17,566 nucleotides of DNA from Candidatus Homeothermus arabinoxylanisolvens (GTDB lineage: Bacteria; Bacteroidota; Bacteroidia; Bacteroidales; Muribaculaceae), in the NCBI GenBank assembly GCA_001689405.1, contig LUJO01000042.1, forward strand, positions 128,045-145,610, read 5' to 3'. Within the stretch, counting starts at the first letter, position 1. Each line of letters begins with the position of its first letter. The notes under the pieces are model-generated. The model ran no database searches and was not told the DNA's origin. It saw nothing but the letters and a program-made list of their open reading frames with translations. Of the stretch, positions 1 through 6,408 are shown piece by piece. Both the position numbers and the translations under genes were made by a program.

Positions 1-80
1 GCCCTGCTATCGGCGATTACAATAGGATAAAACGCATAGTTCTTGCGACCATGACGCTGTAATCTGATTTTAGTTGCCAT
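1..80 (-). CDS. rpsP: 30S ribosomal protein S16, 5' part only
   Basis: The minus strand starts with ATG at 78-80 and encodes 26 residues before the window edge, beginning MATKIRLQRHGRKNYAFY and continuing PIVIADSR. This is the typical N-terminus of bacterial S16, a small-subunit protein needed for 30S assembly. Only the N-terminal part is present because the gene runs off the left edge; it is not a pseudogene as far as visible. It is preceded by its own promoter at 124-155, between it and fbp, so it is probably transcribed independently of fbp. Recognition is from memory of Bacteroidales S16 sequences and is strong despite the short length. Confidence 0.93.
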   Translation of the reverse strand, partial: MATKIRLQRHGRKNYAFYPIVIADSR

Positions 81-123
81 TGAAAAATAATTAATTAAGT
101 GGTTTTGTATTGCAAAATGCGGT

Positions 124-155
124 GCAAAGGTAGACAAAATCCTTGATATACACAA
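124..155 (-). promoter_or_regulatory. rpsP promoter, Bacteroidota -33/-7 type
   Basis: Read on the minus strand, TTG (153-155) is separated by 20 nt from TACCTTTGC (124-132), matching the Bacteroidota consensus TTTG-N19-21-TAnnTTTG. The predicted transcription start is near 117, giving a leader of about 37 nt before the rpsP ATG. The -33 box lies about 10 nt past the fbp stop codon, and I see no hairpin terminator between fbp and rpsP, so some read-through from fbp is possible. Confidence 0.75.
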
Positions 156-164
156 CCGTTATGC

Positions 165-2159
165 TCACTTTTTTGTACGCTCTTTTATTATGCCGTGGCG
201 ATAGGCATAGAGCAGCTCTGACAGCTCGTCAATCTGGCTGAGCAGCTCGCGGCCTTTGTCGGTGTCGCGCACGCGCATGCGTTTCTGGCTAAGCTCCACG
301 AGCTGTATGGTGCTCACGATGTCAGTGCCGTTTCTGATAGCTTCCTCGGCGGAGGTAAACGGCTCATGTTGCACGAGCTGCAGCCCGCGGCTGTGGAATA
401 CGAGGGTGTAGCCGGCTATTCCGGTCGTACCGTGGTAGGCTTTGGCAAAACCGCCGTCGATTACCATCAGTTTGCCGTTGGCGCGTATCGGGGTTTCGCC
501 TTTGTTTATACGTACGGGCACATGTCCGTTTATTATGTGGCGGTGCTCGCCTCCTACGCCAAACTCGTCAAGTATCATGTCGCACACGGCTTCGTTGTCG
601 CGCAGAGTGTAGTAATAGCCCTTCTCTTCGCGGTGTGTTTCTGGGTCGGCTATAAAATAGCGTTCAAATGTAGCCATACGCGACTTGTCGAAGAGGGGAG
701 AGTCGGGGCCGCACCACAGATACCAATAGTAGTCGACGGCGAAGTCGCGTTCCTGTATGGGGGTGTCGTCATTGTAGGCCGAACGCATGAGCATGCCTAT
801 GCGGTGCATCAACTCGCGGCCTTTGTAGCGCCGGCCGTTGAGGTCGACCTCTTTCAGTGAACCGTCGGAGTTGAGCGGAAGCGAGGCATGAAACAGCAGA
901 TTGGAGTTGAACACTCCGTACATGCACCCGTGGGTGAACAGACACTGTACATGCTTCTTCAGCTTGTCGCTGACAAGAAACGAGTGATGCAGCTTCTTTA
1001 CAAGATCGGCTTCTTCTTGGGTCAGCCGATACGGATCGGACGGGTCGACTGTAGGGAAGTTGCACTCTTTCATGGCGTATTCCTTGCCGTCGCGTCTGAA
1101 TACCTTGTTGTCGAAGTCTATGTATTCGAGGAGCTTGCGGTCCTGCATCTTCCACTCCGGGCGTCGGTCTATCATGGCCGCCTCAAGTTTGAACTGGATT
1201 ATGCTGATGGCTTTATGCATCTGCGCTATCAGGCGCCGTGTTTTCTCGTTGTGGGTCGTGTCGTCGTTGTCGAGATGGGGCCCGAAAGTATCGCAGGTGT
1301 CATCGCCGTATGTCTCCATGGCAAATGTGGCCAGCGGCACGAGATTTATTCCGTAGCCGTCTTCGAGAGTGGCCATATTGCCGTATCGGAGCGACAGCCG
1401 CAGCACATTGGCTATGCAGCAGTCGTTGCCTGCTGCCGCGCCCATCCACAGCGCGTCATGATTGCCCCATTGTATGTCGAAATTGCCGTAGTTGCACAAC
1501 GTGTCCATTATTATGTGCGCTCCGGGACCACGGTCAAATATGTCGCCCAGTATGTGTAGCTGGTCAATGCTCAGGCGCTGTATGACATTGCACATGGCCA
1601 CTATGAACGAGTCGGCCTGTCCAGTGCTTATTATTGTCTCGATGATGCGGTTGAAGTATGCCTGCTTGTCATCGTCGGAGGGCGATTCGTGCAGAAGTTC
1701 CTCTATTATGTAGGCAAACTCCCGCGGAAGGGCCTTGCGCACTTTGGAGCGGGTGTACTTGGACGATACCGTCTGACACACCCTTACCAGCTGGTGCAGA
1801 GTGACGTTGTAGAAGTCGTCGAGGTTCTTTTCCGAGGCCTTTATGTATTCGAGTTTCTGTTCGGGGTAATATATGAGAGTGCACAGCTCGCGTATCTCCT
1901 GACCGCGCAGCGAGGTGCCGAATATCTCGGTGACCTTGCGCTTGATGTTGCCCGAGGCGTTTTTCAGAATGTGGCGAAATGCCTCATGCTCTCCGTGGAG
2001 GTCGGCCACGAAGTGCTCGGTGCCCTTGGGTAGGTTGAGTATGGCTTCGAGATTGATGATTTCAGTACTTGCGGCGCTTATGTTGTTGAATGTCTGCGAC
2101 AGCAGTTCAAGCACGCGTCGGTCTGTGTCGATTTTGGCCGGTGTAGATATATTAGGCAT
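165..2159 (-). CDS. fbp: Fructose-1,6-bisphosphatase, class III
   Basis: The 664-residue product matches the class III FBPase family found in Firmicutes and Bacteroidota, which hydrolyses fructose-1,6-bisphosphate to fructose-6-phosphate in gluconeogenesis, in the cytoplasm. The calcineurin-like metallophosphatase motifs are present in order: DLHGEHE (53-59), GDIFDRG (205-211), GNHD (232-235) and NGH (544-546). These supply the expected metal ligands. The length is normal for the family, which is about twice that of class I enzymes. The start at 2157-2159 (MPNIST) fits the proximal promoter, leaving about 20 nt of leader. The gene appears monocistronic: the neighbouring lipoprotein gene upstream ends in a terminator, and rpsP downstream has its own promoter. 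Two candidate promoters precede it. Confidence 0.95.
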   Translation of the reverse strand: MPNISTPAKIDTDRRVLELLSQTFNNISAASTEIINLEAILNLPKGTEHFVADLHGEHEAFRHILKNASGNIKRKVTEIFGTSLRGQEIRELCTLIYYPEQKLEYIKASEKNLDDFYNVTLHQLVRVCQTVSSKYTRSKVRKALPREFAYIIEELLHESPSDDDKQAYFNRIIETIISTGQADSFIVAMCNVIQRLSIDQLHILGDIFDRGPGAHIIMDTLCNYGNFDIQWGNHDALWMGAAAGNDCCIANVLRLSLRYGNMATLEDGYGINLVPLATFAMETYGDDTCDTFGPHLDNDDTTHNEKTRRLIAQMHKAISIIQFKLEAAMIDRRPEWKMQDRKLLEYIDFDNKVFRRDGKEYAMKECNFPTVDPSDPYRLTQEEADLVKKLHHSFLVSDKLKKHVQCLFTHGCMYGVFNSNLLFHASLPLNSDGSLKEVDLNGRRYKGRELMHRIGMLMRSAYNDDTPIQERDFAVDYYWYLWCGPDSPLFDKSRMATFERYFIADPETHREEKGYYYTLRDNEAVCDMILDEFGVGGEHRHIINGHVPVRINKGETPIRANGKLMVIDGGFAKAYHGTTGIAGYTLVFHSRGLQLVQHEPFTSAEEAIRNGTDIVSTIQLVELSQKRMRVRDTDKGRELLSQIDELSELLYAYRHGIIKERTKK

Positions 2160-2186
2160 AGTCAGTTCGTGTTTTTATGACTAAGT

Positions 2187-2194
2187 CAAAGATA
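2187..2194 (-). promoter_or_regulatory. fbp proximal promoter -7 element
   Basis: The minus strand reads TATCTTTG here, an exact TAnnTTTG box, 28 nt upstream of the fbp ATG. Twenty nt further upstream there is no clear TTG (sequence close to GATGG), so the -33 half is weak. The predicted start is near 2181. It would give a leader of about 20 nt, similar to the mltG and dnaE cases in this window. Confidence 0.5.
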
Positions 2195-2248
2195 GTAAAT
2201 ATGAATCAAATTACCATCGGTTTACGAATGAAATATAACGGGTCAGCA

Positions 2249-2282
2249 GCAAAAGTATCTTGAGCGTAGCCGAAGATACAAA
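2249..2282 (-). promoter_or_regulatory. fbp distal promoter with inverted repeat in spacer
   Basis: On the minus strand TTTG (2279-2282) is followed after 21 nt by TACTTTTGC (2249-2257), a full match to the Bacteroidota promoter pattern. The spacer holds an inverted repeat: GTATCTT (2273-2279 on the minus strand) and AAGATAC (2255-2261), separated by 11 nt. The second arm runs into the -7 box. The -33 TTTG also uses bases of the T-tract of the terminator at 2280-2313. The arms could be an operator, or a weak second hairpin for transcripts arriving from upstream. The leader from here to fbp would be about 85 nt. Confidence 0.5.
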
Positions 2283-2313
2283 AAGCAGGTGCTACATGTT
2301 GTGTCGCACCTGC
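2280..2313 (-). terminator. Intrinsic terminator of the 2339-2872 lipoprotein gene
   Basis: On the minus strand an 8-bp perfect stem GCAGGTGC / GCACCTGC (2306-2313 and 2285-2292) closes a 13-nt loop and is followed by five T residues (2280-2284). It lies 26 nt downstream of the lipoprotein stop codon and upstream of fbp, so it separates the two transcription units. Confidence 0.85.
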
Positions 2314-2338
2314 ATAAAGTGATATACTTGATGATTTC

Positions 2339-2872
2339 TTATTCCTGTTTGCCGTAGAGCTTGTCAAGTTGTTTTTGTGTGAGGCTTTTGGTCTCTACTT
2401 TATATGTTTTTCCTCCTGTGAGGGCTAAGATAGCCTTTGCGTCTTTTGCCGAATTGTCAGGCAATACGCAGTCAATATTAATTTCAGCCGTGTCCTGTTT
2501 GGCGACAAGCGGAGTGGCCACGTTGACCTTGATTGCTTGCAGGAAGCGGGGCTTTTTCTTACCTTCACGGGTATAGGCTATATAGTCCTGTATCACACCG
2601 TCGTCAAATGTGTATCCGGAAACGTAATCGGCGCTGACTCCGGCAACATTCTTTCCTGAGGTGAAACTTATTTTACCGTCAGACACCATTTTGACTTCAA
2701 TTGATTGCATGTCGGCAGGTACGGTTATGATTACGTATTGTTGGGTAATGCCGTTGAGTTTTCCCGAATCATCAATGGTAAAGATACGCGGGTCGCGGTC
2801 AAGTTTTTCGTCATCGTCACATGCCGTGCATAACACTGCCATCATGGCAAGAAGTACATAAAAAATTTTCAT
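2339..2872 (-). CDS. Short putative surface lipoprotein, paralogue A
   Basis: The 177-residue product starts with a lipoprotein signal peptide: Lys2, a hydrophobic stretch, then CTAC with the likely lipidated Cys18. Cys18 is followed directly by four acidic residues (DDDE), which resembles the Bacteroidota lipoprotein export signal and suggests exposure at the cell surface. I do not recognise the remaining 155 residues as a named family. They look beta-rich, with alternating hydrophobic residues, and contain GYTFDD at 86-91 and a C-terminal GGKTYKV stretch. Both recur at equivalent places in the upstream gene at 3019-3525, so the two are paralogues in tandem. Each has its own promoter, and this one has a terminator directly after it. 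No function can be assigned from sequence. Confidence 0.85.
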   Translation of the reverse strand: MKIFYVLLAMMAVLCTACDDDEKLDRDPRIFTIDDSGKLNGITQQYVIITVPADMQSIEVKMVSDGKISFTSGKNVAGVSADYVSGYTFDDGVIQDYIAYTREGKKKPRFLQAIKVNVATPLVAKQDTAEINIDCVLPDNSAKDAKAILALTGGKTYKVETKSLTQKQLDKLYGKQE

Positions 2873-2927
2873 AATAGTTAAGGTTAGTTTTATTTTGAAA
2901 TTTATTTGTTGCGAAACAAAACCTGAT

Positions 2928-2960
2928 GCAAAGTAATTTAATTTTACATTTTAAAACAAA
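2928..2960 (-). promoter_or_regulatory. Promoter of lipoprotein paralogue A
   Basis: The minus strand shows TTTG (2957-2960), exactly 20 nt, then TTACTTTGC (2928-2936), one base from the TAnnTTTGC consensus. The predicted start is near 2921, giving a leader of about 50 nt. The leader carries a small stem TTTGTT / AACAAA with a 4-nt loop (2905-2920 on the plus strand). The promoter sits in the 146-bp gap after paralogue B, so the two genes can be expressed separately. Confidence 0.75.
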
Positions 2961-3018
2961 TGAAACTTATGTGTTATAAAACATAAAATTACATATTTAA
3001 CATTTGTCCCGCAGTTGT

Positions 3019-3525
3019 TCATTTATCGGTAGGATATATGTCGGTCCTCTTTGTTATTGTCAAAGAGTATGTATCGCCGCGAGTTACGTTAATGACCGGG
3101 TTCCAACTTTCAAGAAAGTAGGAAAGCATGAATTGCGCTGACGCGTCGGGTTCGGCATCGGCATCGAATTTTACATTTACGATTACCAGATAACGTTTGA
3201 TCTTAATGCCTTTATAAGGCTCGTCAATATCATAAACAACTTTGTCGTCAAAGGTGAAGCCGGGTTCAAACTCTACAGAAATGCCTGTCGCGTTGTTGAG
3301 CATGTCTATATGTGCGTCAGTCGTCGTTACGAATTTAAGTTGAACACTCTGCTGTTGCTTCGGTATTACCATATCAATTTTCTCACCTGTCACGCATTCA
3401 AGTGTAGTTTCATCAGCGAGAAAGTAAATCAATGGGTCAGCATCATAGCCCATGTCTTTATTGTCATCATGGCATGAAGTGCAGAAGATAGCCAACATAA
3501 ACAATGCAAAAATACTTCTTTTCAT
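3019..3525 (-). CDS. Short putative surface lipoprotein, paralogue B
   Basis: I choose the ATG at 3523-3525, giving 168 residues. From there the protein begins with a proper lipoprotein signal (MKRSIFALFMLAIF) and CTSC with lipidated Cys18, followed by HDDNKD, again an acidic, export-signal-like start. The frame extends upstream to 3609 only through a TTG codon and would put 28 non-signal residues in front. The mature part shares with paralogue A the motif GFTFDD (89-94), a basic patch followed by R-Y-L-V-I-V-N-V, and a C-terminal RGDTYSL stretch. It is otherwise of unrecognised family. The pair could be a partner set or the result of a duplication with divergence. No terminator hairpin is obvious after its stop codon. 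Confidence 0.82.
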   Translation of the reverse strand: MKRSIFALFMLAIFCTSCHDDNKDMGYDADPLIYFLADETTLECVTGEKIDMVIPKQQQSVQLKFVTTTDAHIDMLNNATGISVEFEPGFTFDDKVVYDIDEPYKGIKIKRYLVIVNVKFDADAEPDASAQFMLSYFLESWNPVINVTRGDTYSLTITKRTDIYPTDK

Positions 3526-3669
3526 AATTATATAGCATGAAATAGATGATAATATATAATTGTAAAAATCAATAATGTGCCATGTCATCAAGTTTAACAG
3601 CCATGGCAATTATGAAAATATGTAGGTTTCATAAGATTGTGGTATTAATATTAATGCGTGTTATTTTTA

Positions 3670-3701
3670 CAAAAATAATGTGTTTTTGTATGAAAAGCAA
3701 A
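3670..3701 (-). promoter_or_regulatory. Promoter of lipoprotein paralogue B
   Basis: Minus strand: TTTG (3698-3701), 20-nt spacer, TATTTTTG (3670-3677), a full match to the Bacteroidota pattern. The predicted start is near 3663, which makes a long leader of about 138 nt before the chosen ATG. The promoter supports the ATG at 3525 but does not exclude a longer product, because the TTG at 3609 also lies downstream of it. Confidence 0.65.
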
Positions 3702-3738
3702 TGGGCGGATATGTTGTAAAACATGTGAACCAAATTCA

Positions 3739-3868
3739 CGCTCAACAAAACTTAGACAAGTTTAGTTTTGTATTCGACTTATCCGTATCTTTGACATTCG
3801 TCTTAGATACTTCCGCTCGGCAAAGCCCAAATAAATTTGGTTTTGCGCTCGGCTTATTCGTATCTTTG
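3739..3868 (+). repeat. Two tandem 55-bp hairpin-plus-promoter repeats
   Basis: Unit 1 is 3739-3793 and unit 2 is 3814-3868, with 20 bp between them. Both begin CGCTC, contain an imperfect inverted repeat, and end with CGTATCTTTG, a perfect -7 box. They align without gaps and I count 41 of 55 identical bases. In unit 1 the stem is CAAAACT / AGTTTTG (3746-3752, 3764-3770); in unit 2 it is CAAAGCC / GGTTTTG (3821-3827, 3839-3845). Two stem positions change as pairs between units (T-A to C-G, A-T to G-C), so base pairing is kept. I recall similar sequences in intergenic regions of other Bacteroidales but cannot verify that here. Confidence 0.85.
3836..3868 (+). promoter_or_regulatory. mltG promoter inside the second repeat unit
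   Basis: TTTG (3836-3839), 21-nt spacer, TATCTTTGC (3861-3869). The predicted start is near 3875, leaving a leader of only about 11 nt to the ATG at 3886 or 20 nt to the ATG at 3895. Unit 1 has the same -7 box at 3786-3793, but its -33 position reads TTTA instead of TTTG, so it is probably the weaker promoter. The inverted repeat of unit 2 overlaps the -33 box, which suits a protein-binding site on DNA. Confidence 0.75.
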
Positions 3869-3885
3869 CAGGTGACTAAACAGAG

Positions 3886-4920
3886 ATGCGTATTATGAAA
3901 AAAAATAAGGGCGGAAAAGCTGTAGTGTTTATATTGGCGCTGGCAGGATTGGCCGTATTAGCGGCTGTAGTGCTTTGGCGCGTCTATACGGGTGCGGCCT
4001 ATCAGGGCGAAGAGCCGCGGTGGGTCTATGTCGACTCGGCGATGACCGAAGACGAGCTGCTTGATATGCTCCCGCGTGAGCTTGGCAATGCCGGACGTAA
4101 GGCCGTTACGCTGTGGCGGCTGGGCGGAGGCACCGTCACCCGTGCCACCGGAGCTTACCGCGTGGAGCCGGGCATGACTTCGCTCGACGTATACAAGATG
4201 ATATCGCGCGGCCGTCAGACACCGGTAAAGCTCACATTCAACAATGTGCGCACCATCGGACAACTTGCGGCAAGAGTGGGTGAGCGCATGGCCACCGACT
4301 CGGCATCGTTTGTAGAGGCTTGTGACGACGTGTTGCCTGCCGCGGGCTTCAAGAAAGCGGGATATATAGCCGCGTTTCTGCCCGATACCTACGAGTTTTA
4401 CTGGACAGCCTCGCCGCGTCAGGTGGTGGAGACGTTGCTCAAGCACCGTAACGGCTTCTGGAACGACGAGCGGCGCGCCAAAGCCAAGGCACTCGGCCTG
4501 TCGCCGGTCGAAGTGGCTGCGGTGGCGTCGATCGCCGAGGAGGAGACCAATGACCGCGCCGAGCGTGCCGTTGTGGGGCGTCTGTATATTAACCGTCTTG
4601 ACCGGGGCATGAAACTGCAGGCCGACCCTACGGTCAAATATGCCGTAGGTGATTTTGCATTGCGTCGCATTACATCGCGGCATCTCGGAGTCGAGTCGCC
4701 CTACAACACATATAGACATGAGGGTCTGCCGCCGGGCCCCATACGCATGCCGGAAGCCCGAACGATGGACGCCATACTTGACTCCCGGCCCCACGGGTAT
4801 ATATATATGTGTGCCAAGGAGGATTTTTCGGGACGACACAACTTTGCCGCCGATTATGCGACACATCAGGCCAATGCCGCACGTTATCACAAGGCTTTGA
4901 ACCAACGTAACATAAAATGA
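3886..4920 (+). CDS. mltG: Endolytic murein transglycosylase MltG (YceG family)
   Basis: The 344-residue protein is a membrane-anchored lytic transglycosylase that cuts nascent glycan strands and so sets their length during peptidoglycan synthesis. A basic N-terminus is followed by one membrane helix (about 12-32). A LysM-like region follows (about 45-115), then the YceG catalytic domain (about 115-335). The signature ASIAEEETNDRAE is at 214-226. Glu218 aligns with the catalytic glutamate of E. coli MltG, and INRLDRGMKLQADPTV (235-250) is the second family hallmark. Two in-frame ATGs are possible, 3886 and 3895; both are compatible with the promoter, and the second (MKKNKGG) is a more usual start with a longer leader. 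The DUF2007 gene follows after 6 nt and is probably cotranscribed. Confidence 0.95.
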   Translation: MRIMKKNKGGKAVVFILALAGLAVLAAVVLWRVYTGAAYQGEEPRWVYVDSAMTEDELLDMLPRELGNAGRKAVTLWRLGGGTVTRATGAYRVEPGMTSLDVYKMISRGRQTPVKLTFNNVRTIGQLAARVGERMATDSASFVEACDDVLPAAGFKKAGYIAAFLPDTYEFYWTASPRQVVETLLKHRNGFWNDERRAKAKALGLSPVEVAAVASIAEEETNDRAERAVVGRLYINRLDRGMKLQADPTVKYAVGDFALRRITSRHLGVESPYNTYRHEGLPPGPIRMPEARTMDAILDSRPHGYIYMCAKEDFSGRHNFAADYATHQANAARYHKALNQRNIK

Positions 4921-4926
4921 CACTGC

Positions 4927-5172
4927 ATGATGAATGACAATGACCTCGTAGTATTCGACACCTACTACAGCGATGCCGACGCTTACATAGCCAAAGGAGT
5001 GCTTGAGACCAACGGTGTGCCCTGCATAATAAACAACGAGATAATGTCGTCGGTCTACCCGATAACCGTGACTTCGCTCGGTGAGATAAAGCTGCTTGTG
5101 TTTCGGCGCGACCTTGAGCTTGCCCGGCGCATAATGGCGTCAAAGCCGCTTCCCGGTCAGGAGGAGGATTGA
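4927..5172 (+). CDS. DUF2007 family small protein
   Basis: The 81-residue protein matches the DUF2007 pattern: an N-terminal strand (VVFDTYYSDADAYIAKGVLE), the segment G-V-P-C-I-I-N-N-E near the middle, and a C-terminal LLVFRRDLELARRIM. The fold is a small ferredoxin-like alpha/beta domain. Pfam annotates the family as a putative signal-transducing protein, but its role is not established. Two consecutive ATGs (4927 and 4930) could start it. It begins 6 nt after mltG with no promoter between, so cotranscription is likely. Its last 16 bp (5157-5172) overlap the 3' end of the convergent permease gene. No terminator was found after it. Confidence 0.85.
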   Translation: MMNDNDLVVFDTYYSDADAYIAKGVLETNGVPCIINNEIMSSVYPITVTSLGEIKLLVFRRDLELARRIMASKPLPGQEED

Positions 5173-6299
5173 GCGCTGTCGTCGGCTGCGGTCGAGGCGT
5201 GTCGGTCGTTATGATGCCGTCGCCGCTGCAGAAACGTTATGTATTCGTCATAGTAGGCGAGCAGAAGTGTGGTCAGCGGGAGCGCTATTATAAGGCCGAG
5301 GAAGCCGAGCAGAGATCCCCATATCGACAGTGACAGCAGTATTATGGCCGGATTGAGGCCCATGGCCTTGCCCATGATTTTAGGCGTAAGAAAGAGGTCC
5401 TGTATGGCCTGTACTATACAATATACGGCCATGCACTCCCAGAATATGACCCAGAAGTCGACTCCCGAGTCGACCGAACATACCACGCACAGCAGTGTGA
5501 CCGGCACGAGCGATATGAGTTGCAGATAGGGCACCATATTGAGCAGTCCTATGAACAGCCCGAGCACTATGGCAAGCGGCATGTCGATGATCAGGAAGCC
5601 GATGCAGAACAGAACGCCCACGCAGAATGCCACGAGTGCCTGACCGCGGAAATAGTGGTTCATCGACCGTTGGATGTCATTGCCTATCTTGAACACGGTC
5701 TTGCGGTAGGACGGAGGCACCATGCGGCGGAAGCTCGACGCGAGGCGCTCGTAATCGAGCATGATGAAGATGACGTACAGAAACACGATGAACCAGCTGA
5801 ATATGCCTATGATCATGCTTATGCCGCTTGTCACTATGGCCCATGTCGATGACAATACGCTCTCTATGAGCTTCATGCGGTCTTCGCTCCGCATGATTTT
5901 TGACAGATATTCGAGGTCGATGTATTTTTTCACAAGCTCATGTATCTCTCCCGGCATAAACGGTATGTCAAGTTCTGTCTCGGAGTAGGCTTTCAGCAGA
6001 TGGCTCATGTGCTGCATCTCCGACACAATCATAGGCACGAGTATGTAGCACAGGATGCCGAAAATGAATGTCGCTTCAAAAAGAGTGACGAATATGGCTA
6101 TGACACGCCCGCGCAGATGCAGCAGACGGCGGTTGAACTGCACGAACGGCTCGAATATATAAGCTATCAGGCATGCCACGCAGAAGGGCAGAAGCACGCC
6201 TTTCAGCAGATTTATGAGCATAAGTATGCCGGCTATGACAAGGCATGTGATAATAAGTCTTACGACACGGTCAAAGGTAAACGGCTTTCTGGAATACAT
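5157..6299 (-). CDS. AI-2E family (PerM-type) transporter
   Basis: The 380-residue membrane protein belongs to the AI-2E transporter family (PF01594 type). Hydrophobic segments lie near 14-31, 33-50, 67-92, 150-180, 222-270, 284-300 and 316-347. A soluble, charged stretch (about 95-148) follows the third segment, as is usual. Family hallmarks visible are N-M-V-P-Y-L (254-259) and the stretch from PKIMGKAMGLNP (306-317) into LLGFLGLIIALPL (330-342). Members export diverse substrates: TqsA exports autoinducer-2 in E. coli, and others act as Na+/H+ antiporters. The substrate here is unknown. The hydrophilic tail after 355 is rich in Arg/His and then Ser/Asp, and its last codons overlap the DUF2007 gene. 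It is divergent from the MFS gene, with a 109-bp gap. Its own -7 box is unclear. Confidence 0.92.
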   Translation of the reverse strand: MYSRKPFTFDRVVRLIITCLVIAGILMLINLLKGVLLPFCVACLIAYIFEPFVQFNRRLLHLRGRVIAIFVTLFEATFIFGILCYILVPMIVSEMQHMSHLLKAYSETELDIPFMPGEIHELVKKYIDLEYLSKIMRSEDRMKLIESVLSSTWAIVTSGISMIIGIFSWFIVFLYVIFIMLDYERLASSFRRMVPPSYRKTVFKIGNDIQRSMNHYFRGQALVAFCVGVLFCIGFLIIDMPLAIVLGLFIGLLNMVPYLQLISLVPVTLLCVVCSVDSGVDFWVIFWECMAVYCIVQAIQDLFLTPKIMGKAMGLNPAIILLSLSIWGSLLGFLGLIIALPLTTLLLAYYDEYITFLQRRRHHNDRHASTAADDSAQSSS

Positions 6300-6337
6300 A
6301 GCAATTATATAAATAATGTTACGAATTTAAGGAATAT

Positions 6338-6369
6338 TTCTGTCATTAATGCAGTTTTGTGTACTTTTG
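6338..6369 (+). promoter_or_regulatory. Probable promoter of the MFS transporter gene
   Basis: TACTTTTG at 6362-6369 is an exact TAnnTTTG box 39 nt before the ATG at 6409. The upstream half is weaker: TTCTG at 6338-6342 with a 19-nt spacer. In the opposite direction the best -7-like string for the permease is TAAATTCG (minus strand, near 6320-6327), one mismatch from consensus, with no good -33. Confidence 0.5.
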
Positions 6370-6408
6370 TAAAAAAGAATTAATCACATAATAACAGCTA
6401 TAGTATAA

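Larger units (their letters stand above)
3526..3885. other. Gene-free 360-bp regulatory stretch between divergent units
   Basis: No credible coding sequence is present; the open frames here lack family features and overlap regulatory elements. The left part (3526-3669) is a 5' leader of about 138 nt for lipoprotein paralogue B, AT-rich, with a 12-bp palindrome ATTAATATTAAT at 3644-3655 just after the predicted start. The middle holds the minus-strand promoter at 3670-3701. The right part (3739-3868) holds the tandem 55-bp repeats and the mltG promoter. Confidence 0.8.

Noticed and set aside
366..1713. Several overlapping open frames on the plus strand opposite fbp, up to 223 codons long.
   Set aside because: They are shadows of the fbp coding strand: no family resemblance, skewed composition, and no promoter. 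fbp is intact with all its motifs.
3526..3609. N-terminal extension of lipoprotein paralogue B from a TTG codon.
   Set aside because: The lipoprotein signal peptide fits the ATG at 3525, and the extension has no homologous counterpart in paralogue A.
3644..3655. Perfect 12-bp palindrome ATTAATATTAAT near the lipoprotein B transcription start.
   Set aside because: It consists only of A and T in an AT-rich stretch, so chance is a sufficient explanation; kept only as a note on the leader.
3680..3898. A 72-codon plus-strand frame upstream of mltG.
   Set aside because: It is made of the two tandem 55-bp repeats and the mltG promoter; the apparent internal peptide repeat reflects the DNA repeat, not a protein.
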